This document shows, one piece after another, positions 8,841 through 17,604 of a stretch of 43,043 nucleotides of DNA. Below the pieces are notes generated by a model, which saw only the letters and a list, made by a program, of their open reading frames with translations, did not search any database and was not told the DNA's origin. Source of the stretch: Ignavibacteria bacterium (lineage in GTDB: Bacteria > Bacteroidota > Ignavibacteria > Ignavibacteriales > Ignavibacteriaceae); assembly GCA_021286645.1 (NCBI GenBank), contig JAJTBZ010000047.1:1-43043 (forward strand), written 5' to 3'. The first letter of the stretch is position 1. Each line of letters begins with the position of its first letter. Both the position numbers and the translations under genes were made by a program.

Positions 8841-9796
8841 GACAATACCTGGTATTATGTTTGGTTGTAGTTATGGCATTCTTCCTGAATTCGTGTAAAG
8901 AAGGTTTTGAACCGAATGCACCGTTTCAGGAAAAATATGTTCTCAACTGTATCCTAAATGCAAATGACAGTGTTCAAATAATGACAATAACACGCGGGTA
9001 CCCGCCGAATGCCGATGGCAGTGCTACACCAACAGGTGATCTCGGTGTGAAAAATGCACTGGTACGAGTATGGGTAGATGATTCGGTTTATTTTTTTCAT
9101 GATACAATAACCGAACGGAGCGATGGTTCGCATGGCGGAGGAAAAGTTTCATTTTATGTCTGTAAATACTATCGTAGCAGTCCCGGAAAAGCGCATGTAG
9201 TTGAAGCAATATTACCGGGAGGTAAAAAGTTAAAATCGTCATTCGATATGCCGCAACCGGTCTCGATTACTTTCGACCCGGCAGTTACGGTGCCAACGCT
9301 TCAGTCCGATAATTTCTTTTTAAGCTGGGAAACAACAGATAGGAACGTATATTTTTATCCCCGGCTTATTCTCTCGTATAAATACCAACAGGATACGAGC
9401 TGGATTTTAAAAACAAAGAAATTGCCGGTGGACTATGTTAGCAGAAATGGCCAGACTGAATATTTTTATGCGATACCCTCTGCTAACCATACAATAAAAG
9501 TTTCGAAGAATGCATTGGGTTCGGCAATTACCGATATCGCTCAGGCTGATCAGGACAAAACGCATTATAAAATTCTGGGTATGAATCTGGAGGTTTATAC
9601 ATTAGATAAATATCTCGCGAATTACTATGCGAATACGGCAATGCAGGGTGGTGATTTTACCATCCGGCTTGATGAAGTGGATTTTACCAATATTACCGGC
9701 GGGCTGGGTGTTTTTGCCGGTTATGTTCATCAGACATTATTTATAAATCTTAACACCGATTTTATTTGGTCACTGGGTTTTAATAAAGAAAAATAA
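8837..9796 (+). CDS. DUF4249-like outer-membrane lipoprotein, copy 1
   Basis: A 319-residue lipoprotein with lipobox FLNSC (Cys20). TTG is the start, four bases overlapping the receptor stop. Features matching DUF4249 are the N-terminal beta-strand block with YVLNCILNANDSVQIMTITR and the C-terminal GGDFTIRLDEVDFTNITGG with GLGVFAG. In Bacteroidota DUF4249 genes sit next to small TonB-dependent receptors and are thought to be surface or periplasmic partners of the receptor; no substrate is established. It is closely similar to the protein at 11411-12358. Four bases separate it from the following propeller lipoprotein. Confidence 0.85.
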   Translation: MRQYLVLCLVVVMAFFLNSCKEGFEPNAPFQEKYVLNCILNANDSVQIMTITRGYPPNADGSATPTGDLGVKNALVRVWVDDSVYFFHDTITERSDGSHGGGKVSFYVCKYYRSSPGKAHVVEAILPGGKKLKSSFDMPQPVSITFDPAVTVPTLQSDNFFLSWETTDRNVYFYPRLILSYKYQQDTSWILKTKKLPVDYVSRNGQTEYFYAIPSANHTIKVSKNALGSAITDIAQADQDKTHYKILGMNLEVYTLDKYLANYYANTAMQGGDFTIRLDEVDFTNITGGLGVFAGYVHQTLFINLNTDFIWSLGFNKEK

Positions 9797-9800
9797 GAGA

Positions 9801-11276
9801 ATGAAAACACGAGGGAGCTCGTTAGTTTTATTCTATATGCAGTGGATTGTGTTGTTGCTGTTATTTTCATCCTGTAAGCGGGATGTTAGTATAACACAAC
9901 CGGAACCGCTTGAACCTGACAGGAAACTGGTTATTCACTCTGTTCCTGCATATTGCGCTGTATATATAAACAACCGGAACAGTGGTTTCTTTACAGCAGA
10001 TACTCTGTTTCGGCTGGAAAAGACCGATACGTTGGTAACGCTGAAGTATCAGTATTACCGCGATAGTGTCTTTGTTGTTCACGTGCCCGATGAGGGACTG
10101 GTAGAGTTGTTCATTGATTTTACGAAAAATCCCGCGATGTGGGGAAATCTCAATTGTACTGCCAAACCGGTAACTTGCAGCATTATCAGGGATGGCATGA
10201 TGATGAGCGAGAAGACTCCCTATATTATGCGAAATCTGCTGCCGGGTAAATATACGCTTACGTATCAGGCGCCAAACTGCCGGGAAGCGACAAATACATT
10301 TATTGTTCGCAGCGGCCAAACAACCAATGGCTTTATGGCTCTGGAAGATACTTCGGTTTGGGTTTCATATACGCGGGCCAATTCCGGCATACCCGAAAAC
10401 AGAGTGATCTGCGCTATCGTTGATGACCACGATGTAAAGTGGTTCGGAACCCCCGGATCGGGCCTGGTTCGCTATGATGAAAAAAAATGGACGGTTTACA
10501 ATATGGCCAATTCCGGTATAATGAGTAACCGCATTCAGTGCATAGAAAAAGATCGGTCCGGTAACCTGTGGATGGGTACGGATTGCGGCCTGTGCAAATT
10601 CGACGGGACAAATTTTTACCGGTTTACCAAAAGTATGAATACCATACCGGATGACTATGTGACAACTCTGAAGATGGATAAGAGCGGTATTTTGTGGGTT
10701 GGTACGTTAAACGGGTTTGTCCGGTTCGATGGTAATACCTGGAAAAAAACTAAATGGGATATGCACGACGATGCAGCATGGGTTACGGGCTTTGCTTTTA
10801 CTCAGTCAAACCGGATTTATTTGGCAACTATGGCCGGTGTATTGCGTATGAAAGATGATACTACTTATATAGCGCATAGCTGGTATATGGATTCAACCAT
10901 GACAATAAGCAGGGCGATGAACGCGATTGCCGTTGGGAGCGATGATATTCTCTGGGCAGGTTCACTGAATGCAAGAATGCTGTTGGGCGGTTTGTTTTGT
11001 TTTGATGGTACCATCTGGAAAAATGATTTTTCCGGTTTACCCGATCACAACATTAATTGTATTTTCATCGATGACAATAATGAAAAATATATCGGGACCG
11101 AAAATGGATTGATTCGATTCAGTGATTATTATGCAGATAAGAAAATTTATAACGTGTATAACACGAATCTGAAATCAAATTCAATACATTGCGTAGTGAA
11201 AGACTCTAATGGAAATGTCTGGGTGGGCACCTATGATGGCGGTATTGTAAAATACAAAACAAAGAGTGACCGGTAA
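9801..11276 (+). CDS. Lipoprotein with PEGA-like domains and Reg_prop beta-propeller, copy 1
   Basis: A 491-residue protein with signal peptide and lipobox LFSSC (Cys25). Residues 45-175 hold two PEGA-like beta-sandwich repeats (the second ending in LLPGKYTLTYQAPNC). From about 185 to 485 there are repeated blades of the two-component regulator propeller type: NLWMGTDCGLCKFDG, ILWVGTLNGFVRFDG, KYIGTENGLIRF and NVWVGTYDGGIVKY. No kinase or DNA-binding part is attached, so it is an extracytoplasmic binding or sensing module. It forms a transcription unit with the receptor and DUF4249 genes and has a paralogue at 12374-13864. Confidence 0.88.
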   Translation: MKTRGSSLVLFYMQWIVLLLLFSSCKRDVSITQPEPLEPDRKLVIHSVPAYCAVYINNRNSGFFTADTLFRLEKTDTLVTLKYQYYRDSVFVVHVPDEGLVELFIDFTKNPAMWGNLNCTAKPVTCSIIRDGMMMSEKTPYIMRNLLPGKYTLTYQAPNCREATNTFIVRSGQTTNGFMALEDTSVWVSYTRANSGIPENRVICAIVDDHDVKWFGTPGSGLVRYDEKKWTVYNMANSGIMSNRIQCIEKDRSGNLWMGTDCGLCKFDGTNFYRFTKSMNTIPDDYVTTLKMDKSGILWVGTLNGFVRFDGNTWKKTKWDMHDDAAWVTGFAFTQSNRIYLATMAGVLRMKDDTTYIAHSWYMDSTMTISRAMNAIAVGSDDILWAGSLNARMLLGGLFCFDGTIWKNDFSGLPDHNINCIFIDDNNEKYIGTENGLIRFSDYYADKKIYNVYNTNLKSNSIHCVVKDSNGNVWVGTYDGGIVKYKTKSDR

Positions 11277-11410
11277 TAATATTGGAAGCAATATACAGGG
11301 GTGAAAACACGAACATTATAAGAAAATGAATTTATTTGAGTGCAGCGTTCGGCTGCTAATTTAACAGGTGAGTTCGGCTTAACTGCCGGGCTACAAAATC
11401 AAATTTAGGT

Positions 11411-12358
11411 ATGAAAAATATATTAGTGTGTGCGGCAACATTAGGTCTGGCTCTACTTCTGTTTGCCTGCAAGGAAAGCTTTGAGCCCAATGCTCCATTT
11501 CAGGAAAAGTATGTTCTGAATTGTTTGATTAATGCTGATGACAGCATACAGACGCTTACCATTACCAGGGGCTATGCCCCCAACCCGGATGGCAGTGCAA
11601 CACCAATGGGTGATCTTGGTGTAAAGGATGCTTTGGTCCGTATTTGGGTTGAAGATTCAGTATATTTTTTCCATGATACCATAACAGATAGAACAGATGG
11701 CACGCATGGCGGTGGAAAAGTCTCATTCTATGTATGTAATTTTTACCGTACGAGTCCTGGTAAAAAACATACGGTCGAAGCTATACTTCCCGATGGTAAA
11801 AAGCTTGTTTCAAGTTTTACCATGCCCTCACGGGTTAATATAACCATGGACCCGGCTGTTTCGGTACCATCGATAAATGCGGTCAGTTATTTTCTTCAAT
11901 GGGAAACCTATGACCGGGATGTCTATTTTTATCCACGATTAACTCTTAACTATTCTCATCTGGAAAACAATAATTGGGTGCCGGGCGCAAAAATTCTACC
12001 TTCAGATTATATCAGTAGAAACGGTACAATGCAGTACATGTACCCCATACCATCAGCATCGCACGTTGTTAAGTTTGAAAAAGCTGCGCTAACTTCGGCG
12101 ATAAACGATTTACTGAAAATTGATTCGGATAAGAGCCATTTCAAAATCAGCGGCATGTGGCTTGATGTTTATACTCTGGATAAATATTTAACAAGCTATT
12201 ACTCGAATACGGCAATGCAGGGAGGCGATTTTACAATCCGTCTGGATGAGGTAGATTTTACCAATGTTAGCGGGGGACTTGGTGTATTTGCCGGATACGT
12301 GCACCAGACAGTTTTTGTTAACCTAAATGAAGAATATATCCATTCACTTGGATTTTAA
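11411..12358 (+). CDS. DUF4249-like outer-membrane lipoprotein, copy 2
   Basis: A 315-residue paralogue of the protein at 8837-9796, with lipobox LLFAC (Cys20) and ATG start. The same N-terminal CKESFEPNAPFQEKYVLNC block, the GGGKVSFYVC segment and the C-terminal TAMQGGDFTIRLDEVDFTN block are retained. The most variable part is about residues 130-230, between the conserved beta-strand blocks, which is where ligand or partner specificity might have diverged. It lacks its own adjacent receptor gene and presumably shares the one at 6597-8840 or uses another elsewhere. It is followed after 15 bp by the second propeller lipoprotein. Confidence 0.85.
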   Translation: MKNILVCAATLGLALLLFACKESFEPNAPFQEKYVLNCLINADDSIQTLTITRGYAPNPDGSATPMGDLGVKDALVRIWVEDSVYFFHDTITDRTDGTHGGGKVSFYVCNFYRTSPGKKHTVEAILPDGKKLVSSFTMPSRVNITMDPAVSVPSINAVSYFLQWETYDRDVYFYPRLTLNYSHLENNNWVPGAKILPSDYISRNGTMQYMYPIPSASHVVKFEKAALTSAINDLLKIDSDKSHFKISGMWLDVYTLDKYLTSYYSNTAMQGGDFTIRLDEVDFTNVSGGLGVFAGYVHQTVFVNLNEEYIHSLGF

Positions 12359-12373
12359 TACTCAGGTACAGAT

Positions 12374-13864
12374 ATGTTAAAAAATCAATTACGTCATTTA
12401 TTATTATTACCGATTTTATTCACGATGTGCTTGTTTATATCATCATGCGATAAGGATGTTAGTATAACGCAGCCGGAGCCCGCTAAACCAGACAGGCGGT
12501 TGGTAATACGGTCAAAGCCAAAATACTGCTTTATATTTGTGAATAACAGAAATAGCGGATACTTCACACCCGATACTATGCAGGTGCCCGATACCCTGAT
12601 TAGGCTCGATGAGACCGATACTCTTATTACCCTCAAATATCAATACTATCGTGATAGTGTGTTTACGGTTCATATACCTGCCGAAACTACCAAGGAATTG
12701 TATATCGATTTTTACGCTAATCCGGCTATGCGGGGTAACTTTTATTGTACAGCAAAACCAACTAATTGTACCATATTGTTGAACGATTCCTCAATTAACG
12801 CGAAGACGCCTTTTACCATTAAAAATCTTTTACCGGGCAAGTATAATATTACCTATCAGGCATATAGCCATAGGGATTTAAAACAAACCTTTATCATTCG
12901 CAGCAGTCAGACAACAAATGTATTTATGGCTCCAGAGGATACAACTGTATGGCTTTCCTATACTCATGAAAATTCACCGTTGCCAGATAATTCACTCTAT
13001 TCGGTATGCGTAGATAAAAAAGACGTGAAATGGTTTGGTACAGCCTCGACGGGTCTGGTTCGGTTCGATGAAAAGAGCTGGAAAATTTACAATATGAGCA
13101 ATTCAAATATCCCCAGTAACAGGATTAACTGTATTACCACGGATGCGCAAAATAACATCTGGATAGGAACGGATTTCGGGCTGGCTAAATTTGATGGTAC
13201 AAATTTTACTACGTACCGAACAAGTAATGCTCCATTGCCCGATGACTGGGTTTCTTCTATTACATTCGATCAGAATGGTATTATGTGGGTCGGTACGTAC
13301 AGGGGAGTTACCCGATTCAACGGAAGTACATGGAAGACAATATTTTCATCCACTACAGCAGTCCCCTCAGTATGGGTGACCGGTATCGCCATTGGTACGC
13401 AGAATGATGTTTATATGGCTACAAGAACGGATCTGGTACGGTACTGGAATAACCAGATAATCCGTTATGGATATACCATGGATACAACATTTAGTGTTAG
13501 TACAGCATTAAACGCGGTTGCTGTTGGGCCGGATGATGTTGTGTGGTGTGGTGCTTTAAGCGCGAATGGCCTGTTTGGCGGAATATTTAGCTTCGACGGG
13601 TATTTTTGGAAATCCGATTACACCGGCCTTCCGAATAACAATATGAATTGTATATATATTAATAAGAAAAATGAAAAGTTTGTCGGAACGGATAACGGAT
13701 TGGTTCGTTTTACAAATTATTTTCTTGACAGACTGATATATTATAAGGATAATACAAATCTAAAATCAAATGTTATTCGAGGTATCAGTAAAGATTCCAA
13801 TGAAATATACTGGATTGTTACCGGCGGCGGCGGCGTTACCAAGTACAAATCGAAAAATGGATAG
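12374..13864 (+). CDS. Lipoprotein with PEGA-like domains and Reg_prop beta-propeller, copy 2
   Basis: A 496-residue paralogue of the protein at 9801-11276. It has lipobox FISSC (Cys25), with Asp at +2 where copy 1 has Lys; this could alter sorting, though rules for this lineage are not known. Two PEGA-like domains (about 35-180) precede a propeller with blades such as NIWIGTDFGLAKFDG, IMWVGTYRGVTRFNG and KFVGTDNGLVRF. The last blade ends IYWIVTGGGGVTKY, degenerate compared with copy 1 (NVWVGTYDGG). It ends the block and is followed by a strong terminator. Confidence 0.87.
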   Translation: MLKNQLRHLLLLPILFTMCLFISSCDKDVSITQPEPAKPDRRLVIRSKPKYCFIFVNNRNSGYFTPDTMQVPDTLIRLDETDTLITLKYQYYRDSVFTVHIPAETTKELYIDFYANPAMRGNFYCTAKPTNCTILLNDSSINAKTPFTIKNLLPGKYNITYQAYSHRDLKQTFIIRSSQTTNVFMAPEDTTVWLSYTHENSPLPDNSLYSVCVDKKDVKWFGTASTGLVRFDEKSWKIYNMSNSNIPSNRINCITTDAQNNIWIGTDFGLAKFDGTNFTTYRTSNAPLPDDWVSSITFDQNGIMWVGTYRGVTRFNGSTWKTIFSSTTAVPSVWVTGIAIGTQNDVYMATRTDLVRYWNNQIIRYGYTMDTTFSVSTALNAVAVGPDDVVWCGALSANGLFGGIFSFDGYFWKSDYTGLPNNNMNCIYINKKNEKFVGTDNGLVRFTNYFLDRLIYYKDNTNLKSNVIRGISKDSNEIYWIVTGGGGVTKYKSKNG

Positions 13865-13899
13865 TAACGGGTTTTTATTTTCCGTGAAATAAAATTTGT

Positions 13900-13931
13900 A
13901 AGGTACGGCCTTCCGGCTGTACCTTTTTTTT
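13900..13931 (+). terminator. Intrinsic terminator after the lipoprotein block
   Basis: An 11-bp stem (13900-13910 with 13915-13925, one G-T wobble) closes on a TTCC tetraloop and runs into a T-tract (13924-13930). It follows the second propeller gene by about 35 bp and separates the block from the TPR gene. Confidence 0.85.
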
Positions 13932-13958
13932 ATAAAATTTGTCAGACGGATTATTCTC

Positions 13959-15290
13959 ATGAGATTCTCTTTAATAAGTTGTACGAAGTATGTTGTATTC
14001 CTGTATATCATTGCCCTGGCGATGGTGTGCCCGGCACAATCGGGTACGGCTCTGAAGAGCAGAGTGCAGGAATTGATGACACAGCAGAACTACCGCGAAG
14101 CAATTCCACTACTTCGAACAATATTACTCAAAGATTCCACCGATTTTGAGACCGCTTTTAATTTGGCATCTGCATTGCAGGGAGCGGGCAGGATACAGGA
14201 CGCACAAGTCTTGCTTCAAAAGTTGATTGGCTCGGGAAAGCGGGAAAGCGATGTGCATTTTCTGCTGGCGAGAAATTATTCATTGCAGGGGTTAAGTGAA
14301 GACGCCGTTAAAGAATTTCAAACCTCGTGGAAGCTTGATACAACCAATCAACAGGCGCTGTATCAACTGGCCGGGGCAGCGTTAGAGAATCAGGATTACA
14401 CCATTGCCATTTCGGCATATAACCGACTGTTGTCGCAGGATAGTCTCGACGCGGTTTCGTTTCGTCAGCTTGGTATTTGTTATGCCCGTATAGATTCATT
14501 GGCAATAGCGCTTAACTGCCTGCAGCGCTCGCTTTCGCTGAACGGAAGAGATCCGGTGGCAATAAATCAGGCGGCATCGGTACTAATGAAATTAAACCGT
14601 CTCGATTCGGCAGCATCCGCGCTCGATACGGCAATCGCCTTGTATCCGGGTGTGTGCTCGTTTAAGGTATTCATGGGTGACATTCAGTTAAAGCGAAGGC
14701 AGATGCTGCCCGCCTCCGCCTGGTACGCTGAAGCAATGGCATGCGGTGATTCTTCCGCGGTTACCTGTCAGAAATACGGTGCTTCGGTGGTATTGTTTGT
14801 TAATAAAGCGGACTCTGTTAACGTAAACCAGAAGTTGGCGTTTTATCAACTGGCGTATAATGCACTAAAAAAATCCTATAGCCTCTCGCCGAAAAATTTC
14901 ATTACGTTGTATTACCTGGGGCAATGCGCCGATAAATTGGGAAAATGGGATGAGGCCCTGGATTACCTGAAGCAGGCATACAGCCAGGCAATACCGGGTA
15001 TCACGGCTGACATTTTAAGTCAGTTAGGGCGCAGTTCTTTCAGCAGAGGGCGTTACACGGAAGCACTGGAAGCCTACCGAACGGCATTTGTTCTGAAGCC
15101 GGGAGATAATGATATACTAAACGCAATTCTGAATATTATCGATATGCATTGTGAAAACCCGGAAACCTCGGCAGCATATCTGCAATTTCTACTTGAACGC
15201 GCCGATGATAATGAATTTGAACAAAGTGTAAAAATCAGGAATGTACTTGACGGCTTACAGAAGCCGGTGCAGAGTATTAAACACAAATAA
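13959..15290 (+). CDS. Exported TPR-repeat protein
   Basis: A 443-residue protein with an N-terminal signal sequence (about 1-28, ending CPAQS) and tandem tetratricopeptide repeats over most of its length. Examples are YREAIPLLRTILLKDSTDFETAFNLA, DAVKEFQTSWKLDTTNQQALYQLA and RYTEALEAYRTAFVLKPGDNDIL (shortened here to their key pattern: W/Y-LG/A-Y-A-P). TPRs form superhelical protein-binding scaffolds, so a periplasmic assembly or adaptor role is likely but the partner is unknown. It has its own upstream terminator and a convergent neighbour (phoR), so it is probably a single-gene unit. Confidence 0.85.
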   Translation: MRFSLISCTKYVVFLYIIALAMVCPAQSGTALKSRVQELMTQQNYREAIPLLRTILLKDSTDFETAFNLASALQGAGRIQDAQVLLQKLIGSGKRESDVHFLLARNYSLQGLSEDAVKEFQTSWKLDTTNQQALYQLAGAALENQDYTIAISAYNRLLSQDSLDAVSFRQLGICYARIDSLAIALNCLQRSLSLNGRDPVAINQAASVLMKLNRLDSAASALDTAIALYPGVCSFKVFMGDIQLKRRQMLPASAWYAEAMACGDSSAVTCQKYGASVVLFVNKADSVNVNQKLAFYQLAYNALKKSYSLSPKNFITLYYLGQCADKLGKWDEALDYLKQAYSQAIPGITADILSQLGRSSFSRGRYTEALEAYRTAFVLKPGDNDILNAILNIIDMHCENPETSAAYLQFLLERADDNEFEQSVKIRNVLDGLQKPVQSIKHK

Positions 15291-15305
15291 AAAAAAAGTT
15301 TGGCA

Positions 15306-15330
15306 GGGTACGTGGTATAAGAGCGTACCC
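15306..15330. terminator. Bidirectional terminator between TPR gene and phoR
   Basis: GGGTACG (15306-15312) pairs with CGTACCC (15324-15330). A-rich sequence on the left (15285-15298) and T-rich sequence on the right (15331-15342) provide a U-tract in either direction. The two flanking genes converge here. Confidence 0.75.
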
Positions 15331-15332
15331 TA

Positions 15333-16772
15333 TTACTTTTTTAAACAAAACGAAAATGTTGTTCCGGTACCCGCGGTGCTTGTTGCGGTAATAGTACTGC
15401 CGTGGGCCTCCACAATATGCTTAACAATTGCCAACCCTAAACCGGTGCCACCGGTTTCGCGTGAGCGTTCCTTATCAACCCGGTAGAATCGTTCAAATAT
15501 ACGTGGCAGGTGTTCGGCCGCTATACCGATGCCGTTATCTTCGATAGAGAATTGAACTGATTTATCGATTGGTTTACAGGAAATTTTAATACAGGTGCCT
15601 TCGGGATTATATTTAATAGCGTTATCTATCAGGTTTGAAAAAACCTGCTGCAGACGGGATCGGTCGCCATATACCTGAATGCCTGAATTCTTCGGAATTT
15701 CAAGGGTGATTTGTTTTTGCTCGGCTAATACTTTAAACGTGTCGGATATCTGCTGGAATAACTCATCGATACTAAAATAGCGGAAGCTTAGTTTCAACTC
15801 ACCGGATTCAATTCGGGAAATCTCAATCAGATCGTTAAGCAGGAAATTCAGCCTGTCAACATGTGCTAAAGCTTTTGATAAATATTTGGTATTAACGGCG
15901 GGGTCGTTAATTGCGCCTTTTAATAAAGTCTCAAGAAATGCCTGCATGGAAAATAGAGGAGTGCGTAGTTCATGCGAAACATTTGCAAGGAACTGAGAAC
16001 GTACCTTCGCGAGGCGTTCCAGTTCAATAACATCGGTATTAATTTGTTTGGCAAGACTGTTAATCGAATCGGCGAGCATGCGTGTCTCATCGTGTGAAGT
16101 AACATCAATTTGTAAATTGTAGTTACCCCGCGAAATCTCGTTTACTTTGGTGATTATATTGCGAAGGGGTTTTGAAATGCGTTCTGAAACAAAGATGCTG
16201 AGAATTAGAATAAGTATCATTGCAATAATGCCGGCATAAGCAATTTTAACACGCATGGAAGAAATCTGTTCCTGCATTTTTTGCAGTGAGAGAGAGGCCC
16301 GCAGATACTTAATTCCTGCAAGATCTCCTTTCAGGCCGGGAATGTCAATTTTTTTTGCTACATAAAAGTACTCTATGCTGGTGCTTTTACTCATTCGCTT
16401 ATCGCGCCCGGTACCGTAAATGGCGGCAAGATTTATTTCGGGACGAGTCCGATGATTTTCGAGGAAGCGCAATAATTGCGGCTCAACCTCAGAATCGAGT
16501 AGAACAGTGCCGATACTATCGATTGCAGTAATACGGATTTGTGTTTGTACCGTGTGTTGGTGAAAACTTTCGTAGGTGTGCAAAAAAGAACCGGTATTGG
16601 AATCGGCAAGGTAATGGGAAATGATGTCAATTTCGTTCAGCAATTCCGATTCAATATTATCTTCAATCTGGCTTTCCAGTTCGTACTCTATAATTACGGC
16701 TACAGAGATAAGCGTAACCAAAGCGAACAGGATATACGTAAGAGAAATTTTATTGCGGATTGACCGTATCAT
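15333..16772 (-). CDS. phoR: Sensor histidine kinase, PhoR-like
   Basis: A 479-residue membrane kinase. TM1 is about residues 9-29, followed by a periplasmic domain of about 145 residues, TM2 (about 176-196), HAMP (about 197-249) and HisKA with phospho-acceptor His267 in ANVSHELRTPL. The HATPase domain has N box DNAIKYNP, G1 DNGIGI and G2 GGTGLGLAIVK. The substantial periplasmic domain differs from E. coli PhoR, which has almost none, and resembles Gram-positive PhoR. Assignment to phosphate rests on context: it overlaps the phoB-like gene by 4 bp and lies beside a Pho box and the pst operon. Confidence 0.88.
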   Translation of the reverse strand: MIRSIRNKISLTYILFALVTLISVAVIIEYELESQIEDNIESELLNEIDIISHYLADSNTGSFLHTYESFHQHTVQTQIRITAIDSIGTVLLDSEVEPQLLRFLENHRTRPEINLAAIYGTGRDKRMSKSTSIEYFYVAKKIDIPGLKGDLAGIKYLRASLSLQKMQEQISSMRVKIAYAGIIAMILILILSIFVSERISKPLRNIITKVNEISRGNYNLQIDVTSHDETRMLADSINSLAKQINTDVIELERLAKVRSQFLANVSHELRTPLFSMQAFLETLLKGAINDPAVNTKYLSKALAHVDRLNFLLNDLIEISRIESGELKLSFRYFSIDELFQQISDTFKVLAEQKQITLEIPKNSGIQVYGDRSRLQQVFSNLIDNAIKYNPEGTCIKISCKPIDKSVQFSIEDNGIGIAAEHLPRIFERFYRVDKERSRETGGTGLGLAIVKHIVEAHGSTITATSTAGTGTTFSFCLKK

Positions 16773-17446
16773 GATTTCTTAAACCTGTATCCAATACCCT
16801 TAAGTGTTTCTATCAGATAATCTTTGCTGCCGAGCTTCTCGCGAATTTTCCTGATATGAACGTCAATAGTTCGCGCGCCGACTACAACATCGTCGCCCCA
16901 TATTTTTTCGAGCAGAGTATCGCGCGAAATTATTCGTCCCTTATTCTGAATCAGGTACACGAGAGTTTCAAATTCTTTTTTCGTGAACGGAACAATAGTG
17001 TTATTAATAGTGGCGGCATAATTATCGAGGTCTATTTCCATTTCCTCAACAATCAATTTTTTATTTTCGGACTGTTTGCCTGAATCGCGCCGGAAAATTG
17101 TTCGTATGCGTGCCATAAGAATGTTAAGGCTTACCGGCTTAACAATATAATCCTCGGCCCCGATTTCCAGACCGATAACTTCATCAATGTCGGTATTTTT
17201 CGCGGTTAAGAAAATAATGGGAATTTCGGCAGTAAGGGTTTCGGCCTTTAATTTTCTGCAAATATCGAAGCCATTCATACCTGGCAGCATAACATCGAGA
17301 ATAATCAAATCAATTTTAGAAAAATCCTGATTCAGGGCATCCTTGCCGTTGGCGGCAGTCAGAACATCATAACCTTCCTGTCGGAGATTATACCCGATAA
17401 CATCAAGAATATCAATTTCATCATCTACAAGTAGTATAGTTTTCAT
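16769..17446 (-). CDS. phoB: Response regulator, PhoB/PhoP-like (OmpR family)
   Basis: A 225-residue regulator. The receiver domain (1-120) has Asp8/Asp9, phospho-acceptor Asp51 in LIILDVMLPGMNG, Thr81 and Lys103 in YIVKPVS. The winged-helix trans_reg_C domain (about 128-223) shows the FTKKEFETLVYL and VVGARTIDVHIRKIREKLG patterns. It is the first gene of the phoB-phoR pair, divergent from the porin-pst operon across a 158-bp gap that contains the four-repeat Pho box, so autoregulation and control of both directions are likely. Confidence 0.92.
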   Translation of the reverse strand: MKTILLVDDEIDILDVIGYNLRQEGYDVLTAANGKDALNQDFSKIDLIILDVMLPGMNGFDICRKLKAETLTAEIPIIFLTAKNTDIDEVIGLEIGAEDYIVKPVSLNILMARIRTIFRRDSGKQSENKKLIVEEMEIDLDNYAATINNTIVPFTKKEFETLVYLIQNKGRIISRDTLLEKIWGDDVVVGARTIDVHIRKIREKLGSKDYLIETLKGIGYRFKKS

Positions 17447-17510
17447 AAAGCACAGTTTTTGTTTGTAAAAATATTGTTTTTTTAGCCAAAAAATGAATGC
17501 TTTCGGCTTC

Positions 17511-17550
17511 TTAACAGATTTTTAACATTGCTGTAACATTGCCATAACGG
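17511..17550 (+). promoter_or_regulatory. Pho box: four direct repeats at 11-bp period
   Basis: TTAACAG (17511), TTAACAT (17522), GTAACAT (17533) and ATAACGG (17544) recur exactly every 11 bp. Both E. coli PhoB and B. subtilis PhoP bind direct repeats with 11-bp period, and the TTAACA unit is very close to the Bacillus TT(A/C/T)A(C/T)A consensus. The array ends 8 bp before a Bacteroidota-type -7 element at 17559, so it occupies the -35 region of the porin-pst promoter, the usual position for activation by this family. Confidence 0.85.
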
Positions 17551-17558
17551 CCCGGGGC

Positions 17559-17566
17559 TAATTTTG
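17559..17566 (+). promoter_or_regulatory. Putative -7 promoter element (TAATTTTG) of the pst operon
   Basis: The octamer fits TANNTTTG, the -7 consensus of the Bacteroidota housekeeping sigma factor. No -33 TTTG is needed if the Pho box is the activator site. Transcription would start near 17573, about 30 nt before the porin ATG. Confidence 0.6.
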
Positions 17567-17604
17567 AGTATCAATTTTTTATAAACAACGAAAAGAATCT
17601 GTCA

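Larger units (their letters stand above)
8837..13864 (+). repeat. Tandem duplication of a two-gene lipoprotein unit
   Basis: The pair 8837-11276 (DUF4249 plus propeller lipoprotein) is followed by a second pair at 11411-13864 in the same order and orientation. The DUF4249 proteins share long identical runs such as FEPNAPFQEKYVLNC and DSVYFFHDTIT, and the propeller proteins share SITQPEP and LKYQYYRDSVF. At DNA level the third codon positions differ widely, indicating an old duplication kept by selection. The receptor gene itself is not duplicated. The 134-bp spacer carries a small hairpin at 11342-11356 (GCAGC/GCTGC). Confidence 0.9.
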
